From Gordionus sp. m RMFG-2023 (taxonomy: Eukaryota > Nematomorpha > Gordioida > Chordodea > Parachordodidae): a DNA stretch of 64,000 bases. The notes below the pieces were generated by a model, which was given only the letters and a program-made list of their open reading frames with translations, was not told the DNA's origin and ran no database searches. The DNA is taken from NCBI RefSeq assembly GCF_954871325.1, contig NC_088778.1, positions 14,907,666 through 14,971,665 of the forward strand. Direction: 5' to 3'. Positions 1-14,905 of the stretch are shown here, piece by piece (position 1 is the first letter of the stretch; every line of letters begins with the position of its first letter). The translations under genes and the position numbers were made by a program.

Positions 1-1170
1 CATATTTTAAGATCAGCATCTTACCCCCTCCCCATAAATAAAAGTGCCTGCTATCATGATTAGATAATGAGTCGGCTATAGACTCGTCAGCGGATTTGGT
101 ATCATTAGGAATAAGGTCATTCAAATGGTTTCATCTCTAGAATTATCATTGCTAATATAATCGGTAAGGATATCAAGGTTTAATAGGTAAATTCTATAGT
201 AAAAATTTACTTAAAGGGGGTCGTTTCTCTGAAATGTTCTTTCACAAATTTTCACTTTTATGCCTTGTCGTAGCCCTAGGGGTAGTTAGGTAGTTTAAAT
301 ACCTCTAGCAATTCTTCTAGAAAATCCAAGACCGAGTCTTTTTGGTAGACATTGAGGAATATATTCTAAAAATTTAATAAAATTCAAATAGTCTTATATC
401 TTAATGCAAAAATTACCAAATAAAAAGTTGGCCAAAACGAAAAAAATGAGCTATATCTTTTAATTGTGGATTTCCTACTAACTATGGGCGTATGATAGAT
501 AGTATATAAAAAATACATATTTTGATTGTGGGGTAGGAAAGGGAGGTTAGAAGTTGGACCCCTTCCCCCTCATGGAAAAAATATGATTATGTAAAATTTT
601 CTGATTTATAATACTTTTATATTGATGTCTAGACGAAAATTAAATTTAATTCTTTAAAATTGATAAAATCCTCTATTTTTTATTTCTATAAAATCATTTT
701 AGAAATATTTTTTTTATTTGAAAAAGTACAAAAAAAATTCTAAAAATAATACTTATCGACATTTAATTTTTTAATCAAATTTTAACATAAAAACTTTGTT
801 ATAAATTACATTAAAAAGAAACGCTATAATTTCTAAAGGATTGACGTATGACCTTTTCTATTTTTAAGTACAAAAGCGCACTTAGTATTAGCACTTTGCC
901 AAACACTCATCCTTAGCCTTAATGGTAAAAAATTATCTATTGAAATCGTTTTCAGTTTTATCGCAACTAATTCACATCATTTTAATATAAAATTTTCCAA
1001 AGATGAAACAAGTCTATCTAGCTACTTTTATGCTGACGCTATTAAATGTACCAAAGTTTTAGCCAGTTTCATCAAACCTCAGATTTTTAAATGCAATAAA
1101 AAAATTGATTTTTTATAATAATAATAGTATATGCTTCAATAATTTTCGGGTTGAAGCATTAAAATGTTAG

Positions 1171-1449
1171 TATAAGTTTCAGAGATAATGTCTCCAAAAA
1201 TTTGCTGACTTCACTCTTAAGGCGTGACATCGTAGTTTATATTTGGCTCTTAATTAGGTTTCTTTTTGGTTATCAAAATTAATTAAAAAAATTACAAATC
1301 GGATTTATAGAACTTTTTTATATTCTACCAAACAGATCGAAAAAATAAAATGTATTAATTAAGCACTAATTATTGGTTTGGTATAAGTTTCAAAATTAGT
1401 ATTTTCAAAATTTAGCCCAATTCACTCTTAAAGCGTGATGTCATAGTTT
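1171..1449 (+). repeat. Diverged direct repeat pair
   Basis: About 70 bases at 1171-1240 recur, diverged, at 1381-1449. Both copies run from GTATAAGTTTC through TTCACTCTTAA to a shared end of the form CGTGAYRTCRTAGTTT. The copies are roughly 210 bp apart. Origin unknown; they could be the remains of one repeated element or of its two ends. Confidence 0.6.
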
Positions 1450-3312
1450 CATTTTGTTTATACTTATTCCTTTTTTGTGCCTTTCCAAGCTGTGGGGAAT
1501 TAATAATAAGCGAATATTGGCGCCGGGATTGGGCAGTATAGCTAATACTTGTAATTAAATTGCTAAATATTTTTTTTAAATTGTAAAGTGAATTTTCTAT
1601 GTAAAATCCAAACTTATTAAATTCAAATATTAATTTTGTGAACCAAGTTAGGGGAAAATGTTATGAGTATATCCATTTCATCCTATTTTATTAAAATGAA
1701 CCATGTTTATACTAAAAATGAAACAGAAAAAATAAAAAAATTTTAAGGAGATGAGATACAACTATAAGATATAAATTCCAGTTCAACAGATTATTTTTTT
1801 TATTGAGTTATGATGTTTCTAAGATATAATCTGTAGATTATCTGAAACAGCCTCCATATCCTCTAAAAGTCTCATAACAAAAGATTTTCCAAAGTCAATA
1901 ATAAATTAATAGCGTATTGCAATCTGTGTTTAAAGAAAAAAATCAGCTCTTTTATCCTTCTCCAATTTTTTCTCTATTTAATTATAAATAATTAAATAAT
2001 TATGTATATCTTAATCATAAAAATCAAGATGACGCCTAAATGAATCACGTTTTAAATGCATTAACCAAATAGACGTTGAGCAGTCTATCTTAATATAAGT
2101 CTATTCTATAGTATGGATGATTCATCATCTTATATCAAAATCTATAAACTTTAAAAAAAGCAAAAATTGGTCCCAGGTTTCTTTTCTGAATAGAATAAAG
2201 AACAAAAATTAATTCGAGCTAAGACGCCAGTTAAAGAAGTTTATTTTTATATTAAAAGTGAAAATATCTTTTATAACTTCTCTGGTTGCTTTATGTCAAC
2301 ATCTTGGAAATAAATTCAGCGTGGTGTATAAATTTTGAAATTCAATCCTTTCAGTTTCCAGAATTTGTTTGTTTTTTATATAAAATTTTTCTAGAAGTTA
2401 TAACCGTTACTATTATATTATAGTTAGTATTACTAATATTTTTTAAAAGTATATATTGCGACTAAATTGGATTCTATCATAGATTGATCAGGGTGCCATA
2501 AAAAGAATACAAAGCGTATTCAAGTTTAAGACTCTTATGTCATATTTGTTTTTCTCCATTATCTTATTCTCTTAATGGATTGGGAAAATTTGGTGACGAT
2601 AATAATAATCACTTAACTTTGCCAACTCAAAATGACCTTCCCAATCTTTTCTAAAAAAAATAATTTAAATTCCTAAGTTGAGTTGCAAAAAAATTTTAAA
2701 ACTTGACTAAATAGATCTATATATTCAAAGTTTGGTGATTCAATACTAGTAAAAATATAAATTGCTAAATAAAATTTACCAACTGCTCTGGCCACTAATA
2801 AATAAATTAGGCATAGTATAAATCAAGAAAATAAATCAAGGATAAACAAGAATTTAAATACCTTTTTGAATTTTTTATAGGTATTTGGTTTAAAACACTA
2901 GTTTTAAAACGTATTTTTATATTCAAATACTTTTACCTCTATGTATTTGTATTTATAATTGAATATATTTTTTGAAAATATGCCCAACTCTTCTCGCAGA
3001 CCAAATATTCAATTATACCCTCCCCTCCCTTGGATAAATCCTGGCTACTCCACTGTTTTTGCTATATTTAAAACAAAATGCTCGAAAGGTGAAAAAGTTA
3101 GAGTATTTGCCTTTTTACCACACCTGCCATATAACCCTGGCTCCTCTATTTTTAAATGGGAATTTTTGAAAATTATTTCTTCTCTCTTAGGCGTTAAAAT
3201 TAACTCGCATACCACATTTTGAATCAAATTTAGGTTAGGCAATGTTTTTTTGCAAATATTAATTACAACATTTCATTTAAAAATTGGTTATTTTAGCAGT
3301 TACTAAAATTGA

Positions 3313-3391
3313 TAACGATCATTTTTTTATAGACCTACAAAAGTATTTTTTTAACGATCATTTTTTTATAGACCTGCAAAAGTATTTTTTT
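3313..3391 (+). repeat. Two-copy 40-bp tandem duplication
   Basis: A unit of about 40 bp beginning AACGATCATTTTTTTATAG is repeated twice, back to back, with a single visible A/G difference. The near identity points to a recent local duplication. Confidence 0.85.
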
Positions 3392-6128
3392 GATATTATA
3401 CCAATTAAGATAAATGATTAATAAATTCATCCTTATTTTTAACGCCTACTCTTGATTGGTTATATAATGGTATAACATATATAAAATTGAATTTTTAATA
3501 AATTCAATGATGCCCATATTTAATGAGGAAAAAAATGTTTTTAAGAAATTTAACGAAAAAAGCTTATCAGATCAAGTCTTTTTTATTTTTCTATGCTATA
3601 GTATATAATCCCATTTTTTAAAATCTTCTTATCTAAATTTTAAATTTGAATGCGCACATTCAATTTTTACTTTAATTTTCCACATAACTTTGACATTTAG
3701 AGGGCTAGCTGTTAATATAAATATTCTGACAATCATTTAAAGCCTTTATATGACATTAAAAAATTATTTCCGACTCGAAGGCCATGTATGAATTAATTTA
3801 GGAACCATATTTATATATTATGTGACACTTAAATCTGATCAATTAAAGCAATGGCATCTTTATCTCTTATCATTTACGTTGAATTTGTAGTCAATATGAT
3901 ATAGGTCTATTCAGCAGTCGATTGATTAAATAAAATAATTTGATGAGTTGATTTACTTTATTTCAATATTAGAATAAATAATTCTTGTATTTTAAATATG
4001 ATTGGTATTAAAAAATATTGTAAAAATTTATATCATTATTTTATAAACTTGATTAGCTATTAAATCGCCTCACATAGCAACTTTAAGTTCAGCCTTAGGC
4101 TAATTAATAAGTCAATTTGATTGATTTTAGGTTATACTTACATGCAAATAAAAATAGACACTTTTGTCCTCCCTAACGATGCCACGGATTAAAATTAAAT
4201 AAACTACCTAGTCAGATTGAAACTAAGTTAGATTAATTTATGTTTTTAAATTTAAGAATCTAATTATTATTTAACTCTTTTGAAACCCCATCTTATTAGA
4301 CAATTTTTAGTTACAATTATTATAATACTTTAGTCTTCGATTGATTAAATTTAAATGTTTACTAACCATTCAAACGTGAAATTATTTTTCAAATTTGTTA
4401 AAAATAATTTGATGCTTATTCCATCCTCCTAGTGTATTTTTTGGTTAAAAACGCTATTAAGTTAAATAATTTAATTAAATATAGTGTTTAACGACCCTTG
4501 TCTTCACATCCAGGGATTAAAACTTAACTCAAATTAATATTTATAATGTGAGATAAATAACATTTATAGAATCTTAAGAATTTCACATTTATTTAGACAA
4601 AAATTGTAATCTTAATTCAATTTTATTATTATTTGAATAGAATTAAATTAAAAAAATTTATATTCATAATTTTTGACATCCAATCATGTAAATGATAAAA
4701 TCTTCCAACAAAAACTAAAGTTTTCCCAAAGACGCCTTAGAAAACACAGAGGAAATAACAGATTTAATTATTTTATATATCAAAAACAGTAAAGAAAAAA
4801 AACTAAATATTTTTTAACTTTTTATAATTTCTAATTCATTTTAATTATTAATTTGATATTAAACGTTAGTAATCCAAATAAACCCCCTGAAATAAAACCT
4901 CCGCCCTTCCTAATGACAAATCTGGAAACCCCAGAAACAAATAAACCTCGATTCAAACGTTTTAAAATAATTTTATAGCATAAAAGATCAGTAAAATTAA
5001 ACTATAACCTAAGGTGTGAAGCATAAGTGCCTCATTAAATTTAATATGAAATGAGGTCTTATTTTACTTAGGATTTATTTAAATGAAATAACTTAATATT
5101 TTATATTAATTTTGTTGATTTAACTTGATGAGATAGCGACCCATCGTTATGATCAGAAATTCTAGCCGCTTCTATTATTTTACCGAAAATAAGTCTAGAA
5201 TGAGGCTATATGAGGGTTACAACACTTATAAGATATTCAAAGCTAGAATAACATTCATTAAAAATAAAAAAATTTTGCTTAGTTTTGCCTAATCTGGATA
5301 TAGGCTAATAAAGCTCTAACGCGAGCTAGGATTAGTAGATTGAAGATAGATAGCATTAGATATACTTTGCCGATTTTCGCTATTACGTAAGGCGCTAAAT
5401 ATATTGGGCGTGCATTAGTATATATTATATGGCTTTTGAAAAGATAATATTCAAGAATATATGTCTTTTATATAGATTATAAAGACCTTATATTATATGG
5501 ACAAGTTAATGAAACGAATAGCGAGGATATCTATATTAGCGAAACTAGGTATATGTTAAGGTCTAATTTGGGGTGGGGTTAGTATATAGGACATGGCTAC
5601 TTTTTTTGGAAAAATAAATAACCCAGACTACTTCGTTTAAATAATAATGATTGCATAGGTTTGCTAAACTGTCATAATTGTCTGATTTATTTTAAGCGAA
5701 CTTGAGATGAGTTAGGGTCTGATGTGTGCTTATCTGTTAAATTTTACTGAAACCGGGTATAAAGACTAAATATGTTATTATTAATATATATGAGATGACT
5801 ATCTATCAGTAAAATTTATAGATATTTATAGCTTGCCTGTCAATAATTTAGAGCAGTAAAGCAGCCATGAGTATTGATTAAATTTGGTATACTATATAAG
5901 CTAAGACCTGATTCACACAGTTGATTTAGTATATGTCATGAGATATCTAGATCTATATGACATGTTTTTTCGCGGGGTTTCTTTCAAGATCCATTAATCG
6001 AAAGGGTAAAAATTAATATATAATAATTAATTTCGTTTAATTATTTTTGCAATTACTTTGACTTTGTTAAAATAGTTGATTGTTGCAAGATTTACAATTG
6101 ATTTTTTTTTAAAATTGTTATTAAAATA

Positions 6129-7780
6129 ATGTACGTTGATTTATGGGATCAAATGTATGCCGAAATGACGCGCTGCGTTAATGCGATATGTCGTCATTAT
6201 CCCTTGCAACAAATAACTATTTTTAGCATATATCTTGATGTATACAACTTTTTACACGTAGCATGTTACGGTACACCATTTTTCAGCTCGCGTGACCAAT
6301 ATATTAAAAAACCTGATAAGCCTAGAAAATATTATGAAATAAATAGTATCCTGAATCCTACGATTGAACTTATCAAAACAATTGATAAGACACAAAAGGA
6401 TTTATCAAATGTTCGCTCTTTGTTAAAAGATTTGAGGAAAAATCTGATCAATCCTAAAAATTTTAGTAATAATGGACAAAATGTTCGCACAAAAGTAAAA
6501 ACTCAAATTGGACGAGAGAGTGAATTTGAAAAATACATGGAAGATTCATTCGAAGATGAACTAGGAAATAGATCAAGCTTAAATTCTGTGTCTGCTACAT
6601 CCACTTTAACTTCTAAAAGCTCATACTCGTGTATGTAAGCCATAACTTAAATGAACATATAATTTTAAATTATAATATATATAATATAATTGGGGTTTCT
6701 ATAGTATATATAATTTTTCTTTATATGCTTTGTTTATTTTTGGTTTCTTTAATTAATGGGAAATATTTGATTGTTTAGTATATTTGACTGGTTTAGGATA
6801 ATTAATATATATAAATATCAACATTATCGTAAATAGCTTAAACCACATGAAAAACGATTGTTTAATCTAGGGAGAAAGAAAAAAAACAAGCAAGCCCTTT
6901 AGATACCAATTTTGAAAATAGTGTTTAATTAAAATAAAATTTATTAAGCCCAAATTTTTATGAAAAATAAGGTTTATTTATATTTTTCGGTGCAAATAAA
7001 TATAACAGTAAAAAATAATAATTACTAATTGTTGGATACGTAAATTGGATATCATTAATTCTCTTAGCTAATTTCATTTAAAACGGGGTATAAAAAAGAA
7101 TAAATTACGTAAATATTGCGCAGGCGGCCTAGAATTTGTAAATATTTTTAAAGTTAGAATTATATAAATTTATTTGCTTTTTCTTTAAACTTTTTTTACT
7201 AGCCAGGCCAAGCAGGGCTAAGCAATAATTTTCTTCGAGTCAGGTCAGGCAAATAATTGTTTAGGGTAGGCCGAAAACCATTTTTATGATCTTAATGGAC
7301 GAGACCTTGCTGATTCATAAATTATATATATAATAAAATTCATTTACAATTAATCTATACATTTCTTATGGTTTATTCACTTCTTTTAGCTTCCATTACT
7401 TAGACTTCATATAAATAACCCAGATAGATATTTTTTATTTATTAACTATTTGGGAAAAAGTTTTATAATTTAATTTTTAATTCTCAAAAGCTCTGCAAAC
7501 TCATTACGACAGAAGAAAAGTATCCCCTCGTCCCCCCTTACCATCATTAGCAGTAAAACATAAAGGAAATAAAAAAGACCCTAGCGATAAAATATTGTTT
7601 GACAACATGATGTTGGCCAGAAAGAAATTAAAAGATTTATCCGAGAAGAAAGAAAAATCGGAATCACTAAGTTACAATTTAAAATTGAAGCGATCTAAAT
7701 CACAAGGCCGTAAAAAAGTACGTACTCGTAGTAAAAAAAGTAGAATAAAAGTTAAAAAAGATAAAAAATCGCATTCCTAA
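6129..7780 (+). CDS. Predicted two-exon gene, unrecognised protein of about 257 aa
   Basis: Exon 1 is 6129-6634 and starts at ATG, with a stop in frame 28 bases upstream and no acceptor between. It ends at a good donor, GTAAGC, in phase 2. Exon 2 is 7513-7780, after an acceptor reading ACGACAG, and joins in the same phase. The second exon is open well upstream of its first ATG, as expected for an internal splice. The product has a helical, Tyr/Cys-rich N-terminus, a probable short coiled coil near residues 78-110, an acidic and Ser-rich middle, a short proline stretch (PRPPLP) and a Lys/Arg-rich tail with LARKKLKDL and KKSRIKVKKDKK. I do not recognise it. The order helix, coil, proline, basic LKK motif loosely recalls PRR11/MTFR1-type proteins, but this is weak. 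AATAAA follows the stop by 7 bases. If the intron is wrong, exon 1 would end at a TAA at 6636. The 878-bp intron is much larger than those of the MCC gene. Confidence 0.5.
7123..7310. repeat. GGCC-rich repeat fragment inside an intron
   Basis: A locally GC-rich patch with motifs such as GGCCAAGCAGGGC and TAGGCCGAAAACC. It resembles the GGGCC-type MITE-like repeats elsewhere in this window (for example near 53.8, 56.6 and 60.6 kb). It lies within the proposed intron of the gene at 6129-7780 and may explain that intron's size. Confidence 0.4.
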
Positions 7781-7787
7781 GAGGAAG

Positions 7788-7793
7788 AATAAA
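7788..7793 (+). promoter_or_regulatory. Candidate polyadenylation signal
   Basis: Canonical AATAAA just after the stop of the unknown two-exon gene. AATAAA is frequent by chance in DNA this AT-rich, so support is modest. Confidence 0.35.
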
Positions 7794-10700
7794 AATGAGT
7801 TGAATGATTTTTGAATATTTAAAATTATATATTTTTAAAATTTTATAATTATGTTTTATTTTAAAAATATGTGTGTAATTGAATTGTAAAAAAATGTTAA
7901 TAAATTTATTTTACATCTAAATTTGATTAAGAAAATATGTTTAAGTTGCATGCAACTATATTTTTTTGTATATTATATTAGTTTTCTTATATATAATTAT
8001 CAATCAATAATGATAAACAAATATTTAATTATTATTAATTTCTAAATTTATTTTAAACACTTTTTTTAATTAAAATTTTATTTAAAGAGATAAGAAGGAC
8101 CAACGTTGTTTTCTTTTTTTTTACAACTAAAATAAATTAAATTTATTTATTATAAACCTAAAGTCTTTAATGATTATACATAAAGAAATCATATTTATAT
8201 TATTTATATATATATACTATATCCAAGCATAAAATAAATTTAGATTTTCGTTTTAATTTTTAATATTTTGCTTTAATTAAATAAAAAAAAAATAACATAA
8301 TTTTAAGTGCGTTATTATTTTATTTTTTTATAATGAATATGAATAATTAAAATGTCATTAATCAATTAAACAACAATGGGTAAACAATACCTATGTATAT
8401 TTATAAGACCTGAAACCATTTTGTATAATATAAATTAATTATTTTAATATAAGTAAATTAAAAGCATAGGGAATTACATAGGTATATTATATTAATTAGT
8501 ACTATATTTATACATGTATAATATACACTATACTTGACCATTAAAAAGTTTTACATTTATTTTTTTTTAATGTATCTGTAAATGATGATAAGATGATATT
8601 ATCATTGATGATATCACGAATATACACGTAAGTGTATAGATACATAATTAATCAGTGGCCTATTATATTATAGTTTATATGATATGAATGATAGCCTTGG
8701 CTTTAAAGAAAAAATAACCTTCGAAAAGTTAAAACAAAAAAAGATAGCCTTCAAAATAATTCCTTATAACCAAAATATATTCTATGCAAATCTATAAATT
8801 TAATATTTTAAGAAGATTTTATTTTTTATCTAATAACTAATGTTTACATTATTTAGTGGCATCATGACTGAGGAGGGGCAGAAACATTCTCAGTTTAATT
8901 TTTAGCGCCTGCCTCCTAATGTTATATTTAAGCGATTTCAAAACGTCTAAATATAAATAATAAGAACCAACACGTCATTACATTCAAGGTTATAATATAC
9001 AACCCTAAGTTAAGATTACTCAATATTCGTTTGCTTAAAAATGAGTTGCAAAGACGAATTCAATCGTTAGGAAAAAAATCGATCCCTCTTTTTATGACAA
9101 ATGATTTCCAATTATATATTCATAAATTTATTACATTATGGCATATATCATATCAGGGGAAAAAAAATTGTCAATAAATAAATAACTTACAAACTCTCGG
9201 TATGAGTTATTTGTTAAATAAAAATACCCGAGTAGTTAAATTCGCCAAATTCTAATTTGAGTTAGATAAGTGAACTTCTTTGACATTATATACATTTAAT
9301 TTTGTCAGGCTCAAATTTCAATCCTAAAATATGACGGTTAAAGATCAAAACTGATTTTTATTAATAACTTTTAATAATAAATCATATTGAGCAAACCTTA
9401 TGGACCAAACTTGTTTAGAGATTAATAAATGAAATATATTCATTAATTTATTTTTAATGACTTGGTTATAGTATAAGAAAAAAGTTTGAACTTAATTAGT
9501 AAAGTATACCAAATCCATATCTCAATAGCCTTTTAACCTTCCCTACCCAAACATTGTCTAAGAGATAATGAAAATTTCATATCTCTAACCAGTTGACGTT
9601 GAGTATCAATTGGTATGGGAAATCTGAAAAAAATGCTGCTCTTAGAATATGACACTCAATGACCTCTATCATTTATTATTTCCTAATGTTGTTAACGACA
9701 TTTTGAAAAAGTTAATTATGAATATTAGCAAAATACTTAAAACGCGAGATGATCTCATTTTGTTGTGCATTTTGTCAAGTTTAAACAAATGAATGTAAAA
9801 AAGACTGATTCAAATTTTTAAAAATATATCCATTTTATTTATTCAAAGCTATAAAAAAAATAACATATTTATTATTATAAAATATTAAAAATTTTATAGC
9901 GTATTTTAGCTACTTATACTGAGAAAAAGTATTAATTAGCTACTTATAAAAGTAGCGTAGCTACCAACTGCTGCTCGAAAGTACTTTGAATAGTTACTTT
10001 AATAGCATTGCCAAAAAATATAATTTTATATCAATCAAATTATATATTTATTGATCAAATTTATATTTTTACTTATCCAAAAATATAGAGCAATTTCGTA
10101 TTTAATTCTATTATTTTTCTTAAATATTTATTTTTTACTGATAAAATGAATAAAATATACTGATTAAAAAATTACTGAGAATTTCTTAAATATACTTGGA
10201 GGTTCCAATTATTGGCCTTTTAATTTTAAGAGATTCAGATATGGGGATTAAAAAATAGGTTAATTTATCAAAAAGAGTATTAGGGTCCCCCACCAACACC
10301 TTTTTTTAAAATGAAGTCAACAGTTCGATTATTAATATAATATAATGAATGATAGGCAAAATAGCATTATAAATTTTTGTTATTTATTCAAAATAATATT
10401 TATATTATTATTATTGTTTATATTAATTTTACATTTGAAAGTTATAAAATTACAAAACTATATTAAATATACTATTAAAATTATTATAATTTCTTTAAAA
10501 GAAAACTTTTTATGAATTATATAATATGCAAATTTTTTTATAATTTGAATAAACGTATGTAAATTAATTTGAAAATTTTTATTTTTTAAAAAATAACTAA
10601 ATAAATATAATAAAAATAATTTTTTTAAAAAATATTATATTATATTCTAGTTCCAGATTTGTTTAATTAAATTATAATAATCTTTTTTGTTTCTTTTTTA

Positions 10701-13700
10701 GTATTAACTTGTATTTTATAGCTAAAAATCGGAAGCAATATTTTTTAAAGAATTATATTGGCCATCACTAAAAAACTTGGATTAAATTCTAAAATATGAG
10801 TAGTTTCAAAATTCAAGTAAATTAGAATTTTTAATTATATAATTATTATTGTCGAACGAAACTCATCATTTGTTTATTGAACCCAGAATATATATTTAAC
10901 CTAAGAAATTCTTTTCTATTGAAAATATTTTCCTATAATAGATTTTCAATAATATAATTTAATTTTATACGAATAAGATAAAACCACAAAATATCGACAA
11001 TTATATTTAATTATTTTAAAATTTCAAGACGTAGACGTCTAAAAATTATTTTTCTTTAGACGAAAAGCGGCTTATACCTTATACGCTATAAATTATTATA
11101 ATCATAATTAATTTTTTAATATTTTATGCATTGATTTTTTAAATTAAAGAAATTTATATTACATACCCAGGACCCGGTACGTTACGTTCTAATTATAGCC
11201 AAAAAAATGATCCGTTTCACCCTGAACGTTTTTAAATATCTTATTAATATCAGCGACCTTTTAAAAATTCGGGCTTAAAAATATCAAAATAGAAAATTAG
11301 GGTTGGGCTGATTTAGAAAAAGGAGTTTAAATTATAGCAATTAGTTGGAAAATCAAATAATAGAACGTTATTCGCTTAATAATAACGCTTTCAATTTTCT
11401 TTTTAAACAATTTGCAAGATTCAGCCAAAATTATCAAAATAATAAAATTTTAAAAATTTAGGACGATCAAAAATAAAAATTCGGTCAGGCCGAAAAATTG
11501 CCAAAATAATTCTGGCTGAAAAACAAATTTTTTTTCCCAAATATGAGCCGGCCCTAAAATTTAGACATCTGCAGATCACTCATTAACATATCAATTTCAA
11601 ACGCTCATAATATCGAATTATGCAGTGGTTATTATAAATTTATTTGTGGAAAGACATTTTTCAACCCTAATTTGATATCAGAATTGCCATTAAAATTTAA
11701 AGCTTTTATTTTATGATATTATTAATTTTAAGCAATTGACGTTTCTAAATTAGATTTTAAAAAGTTATATTTATCTGAAATATGCCGAATTGGAATATGT
11801 AATCCACAGGGATTCAGACACCCTCAATCTAATTTACTTTGGGCGATTTTTAAATCTGGATTATTAAAACTTATTTTATAAAAAATATATTCCAGCATGC
11901 ATGGAGTACACAATAGACTTATACACTAAATTTCAGACCAAGCTGCCAATAACTTTTGAATATATATGAATTCTTGTATAAAATTTTTTATAAACCAAAG
12001 TTCTTGGGATAAATTGTCTGAAAATAGGATAGGTATTTTACACATGCTGGAATACATTTTAATATCAGATTTTTTTCTGACTTATAAAAATTAATGTAAA
12101 CTAAATCCACGTTGTATTGTAACAGATTCTAAATTATTGCTAGTTGTTAATCTTATAGACTAAACGGATTAGTAGTTATAAGAAAAAAAACAATAGAGCC
12201 TATTATAATTACTTTTGAATATCATATTTATTGAAAAATATTTATACGTTGATTACAATTCAATATTAAACTTCAAATCATTTATAATAAAACATTATGA
12301 ATACATATATTTTATTATTTTAATTTTTAAAGCTTCCCCTGCCAGAAATTCCAATATCACTTCTTATTAGTATATTATTCTGAATTACTTATAACAAACT
12401 CTTTAAATATGATTATTACTGCCATATATTAATGCATTAGTTCCCCACTAAAAACAACCGGGGTATTACTGTTGTAAACAAGTATCGAATTAGGGTGGCG
12501 CGTTCCTTTTTCTACATTGCTCATTACTTTTTATATTTTAATCACTTTATTTTATTAATCTTAGTTATTAAAGGAAATTACTGTATGCGTATCTCATTTA
12601 ACATTCAGCGGTTATAATTTTATTAGTTTATTTTATCTAATATCAACTTGAAAGGATAGTGATATTTATTGTACATTTATTATTAACCTGTCTAAATAAT
12701 GTTATCTGCTTCTAATAGATATAAAGGGAACCAAATCTTTTTAGTGCCAGACTCGCATTAATTCCCAATATATTTTTTGATAAAGAAGAATCTTATCACT
12801 GCTTAGACTATGAACTATTTATATTTTTAGATCATAAAGATAAATAATATCACACATAAAATCTTGTTTATTATATTACGCCATTACCATTCTCAGCACC
12901 TATTAAACCTGCATTCAGTACAGATTAAATGTTCCTGAAAGACAAACCATCCTGTTTATCAGTTAGCAATTTTGAGAAATAATTACTAATAAAAAAAATA
13001 GTAAATAATATTAATACAGTTAAAATATTAATAATAATATTTAAAGAAATATATTTTCAGTGCAACTTTTTAGGATGCATTACCCTGATATATTAGTAAC
13101 ATGACTTTCTTTTTTTAAAAAAAGAAACATAAACGTAACAGAAATACTATTTATACACAGAAATGTTACGTCGAGTAATGTTGACGGCTCTAATTATTAG
13201 TACCATTTGTACGCAGCAAAATGTAACTTTCGGAGTAATGTCTAAGGTTCTAATTATTATATACTCTGAATAGTTAAATTTTCCAATTCCTATAAAATAA
13301 AATAAGCGTTATCAAAAATAATTAATAACTTTGAAAATTATTTGTTTAGGTCATTCATACATTACATTATATATATTAATTTTATTGAAAATGCGATATC
13401 TCGTTTATATGATATTTTTGATTTGAATATTTACTTAAGATTTAAAATTACAAGAGCAATAATATTTTTGAGTGAATGTGATGTGAACCCACCAGAAACA
13501 ACAATATATGTTTAAAATGTATTACAAATTTATGACTGTGCTTCGCTTCTTTATGAACCCTTTTAATAAAGTTTTATTGACTTTTTTTATCAAGTTCAAT
13601 TTCAGTTTTATCAAAATTAATATTTTACATCCAGTCAAACCTGTCTACCATGAGCAATTTTTTTCTTCTCTCGGTTAAAATTGGCACTCGCTCAGATTAT

Positions 13701-14897
13701 AAATTTTTATTCCCTTTTATTAATTAAAATTTTTAAATTACGATACATTTCAGAAAAATCAAAAGTAAAAAACTGTTAAATATTTTTGAAATTTCACAAA
13801 AAGCAGCTAATATATACTTACATTAGTCATAATGGAAAAAAAAACTAGATGATAAATATAGAAATATATGGTTTGAAATCCAAATGATAACACGCAATAT
13901 AATTTATGTGATATCTCAATTTCATTAAGTTATAAAAACTATAAATTATTTTTCTATAAAAAAATATTTTCATTAAGGTTAATTTGGATTGAGAATAAAT
14001 TAAGAGTCTCATTCAATCTGGTTCCCGATAATATTAAATAGAAGATTTTGATTTATCTTTCCAAAAATATGTATGATAGAATCATTAATATAATATATTA
14101 TATTAATTCATATTATGCCCTCTCATATGAAATATCATTGGAATATAAAATATTTTATTTAAAAAATATAATAAATAATATTTTAAAAAAAAACTCTTCA
14201 ATTTATGCAAATATTAGAGGAGACACAAGCAATTTCATTTTTATTAAATGTTATTTGGTGTCGTTGAAAAGGAGAGATTTATTTATGGCTATATAATGAA
14301 GTTTGAATTAGTGATTATGATTATATATTAGACACGATTATTTATTATACGATACATTTTATTGTATTTTTTGTTTATAAAAAAAGTCATTTTTGTTATC
14401 TCGATTCCTCGTTCATTTTTCTTAGTCGACATTATCGCGTGGATATGATATGAATATTAAAAATTTTTTTTTTTGAGTATAATTAATGTTTGAATGCGTA
14501 ATTTATGGAATAATTTTTCTCTTCTTTTTGCTAACACTCCGTTTATTTTATTTAAAAAAAAATCATGATTGGTATGGTATAGGTATATTATATAGTCGAT
14601 TTTTCTCTTTGATATAAATGAAAAATATTCATATCTTATTATACTATGAATAAGAATATTAATCCTCGCCTTACTCTTGTTGAACTGGTCAAATAATATG
14701 ATTATTGTCCTTTCTTGATAAAGTGTTAAATATAGAGGATCGTATTTTGATTTGTCCAAGTGGATAACTATAGAAAAACTCAAAAATATTGTACGTTATT
14801 ATTTCTATGTTTTATTCATGGACTTATATTATCGATCATCACAGCAAAAAAAAATTGACCATGAAGTCTTAAGAGTTTGCCCTATTTATTTATACCC
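7794..14897. other. AT-rich stretch without recognisable gene
   Basis: No gene seen. It includes a GGCC-rich, possibly MITE-derived segment near 11268-11580, ending close to GCAGATCACT, a string also found near 58.8 kb. A short direct duplication lies at 13161-13261. A few open frames around 14.0-14.3 kb are Ile/Tyr/Asn-rich in the way expected of random AT-rich sequence. Confidence 0.6.
13161..13261 (+). repeat. Short direct duplication
   Basis: About 42 bases at 13161-13202 and 13220-13261 match with differences. Both contain AATGTWAC, GGAGTAATG or CGAGTAATG, then GGYTCTAATTATTA. They are separated by about 17 bases. Probably part of an unclassified small repeat. Confidence 0.6.
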
Positions 14898-14905
14898 ATC
14901 GTAAT

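Larger units (their letters stand above)
1..6128. other. AT-rich stretch without recognisable gene
   Basis: No open frame here looks like protein beyond chance, and no RNA gene or bounded transposon was found. It holds two small repeats, listed separately. The part from about 5280 to 5950 has fewer A or T runs than its surroundings and may be an old unclassified repeat, but I see no ends or coding capacity. Confidence 0.6.

Noticed and set aside
2959-3222. 87-codon frame on the plus strand with an overlapping minus-strand frame
   Set aside because: No recognisable domain on either strand and no splice support; the overlap of two open frames suggests a local stop-poor composition.
14457-14783. 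108-codon minus-strand open frame
   Set aside because: Composition is Ile/Tyr/Lys/Asn-rich as in random AT-rich DNA, with no recognisable motif, splice partner or poly(A) context. One or so frames of this length are expected by chance.
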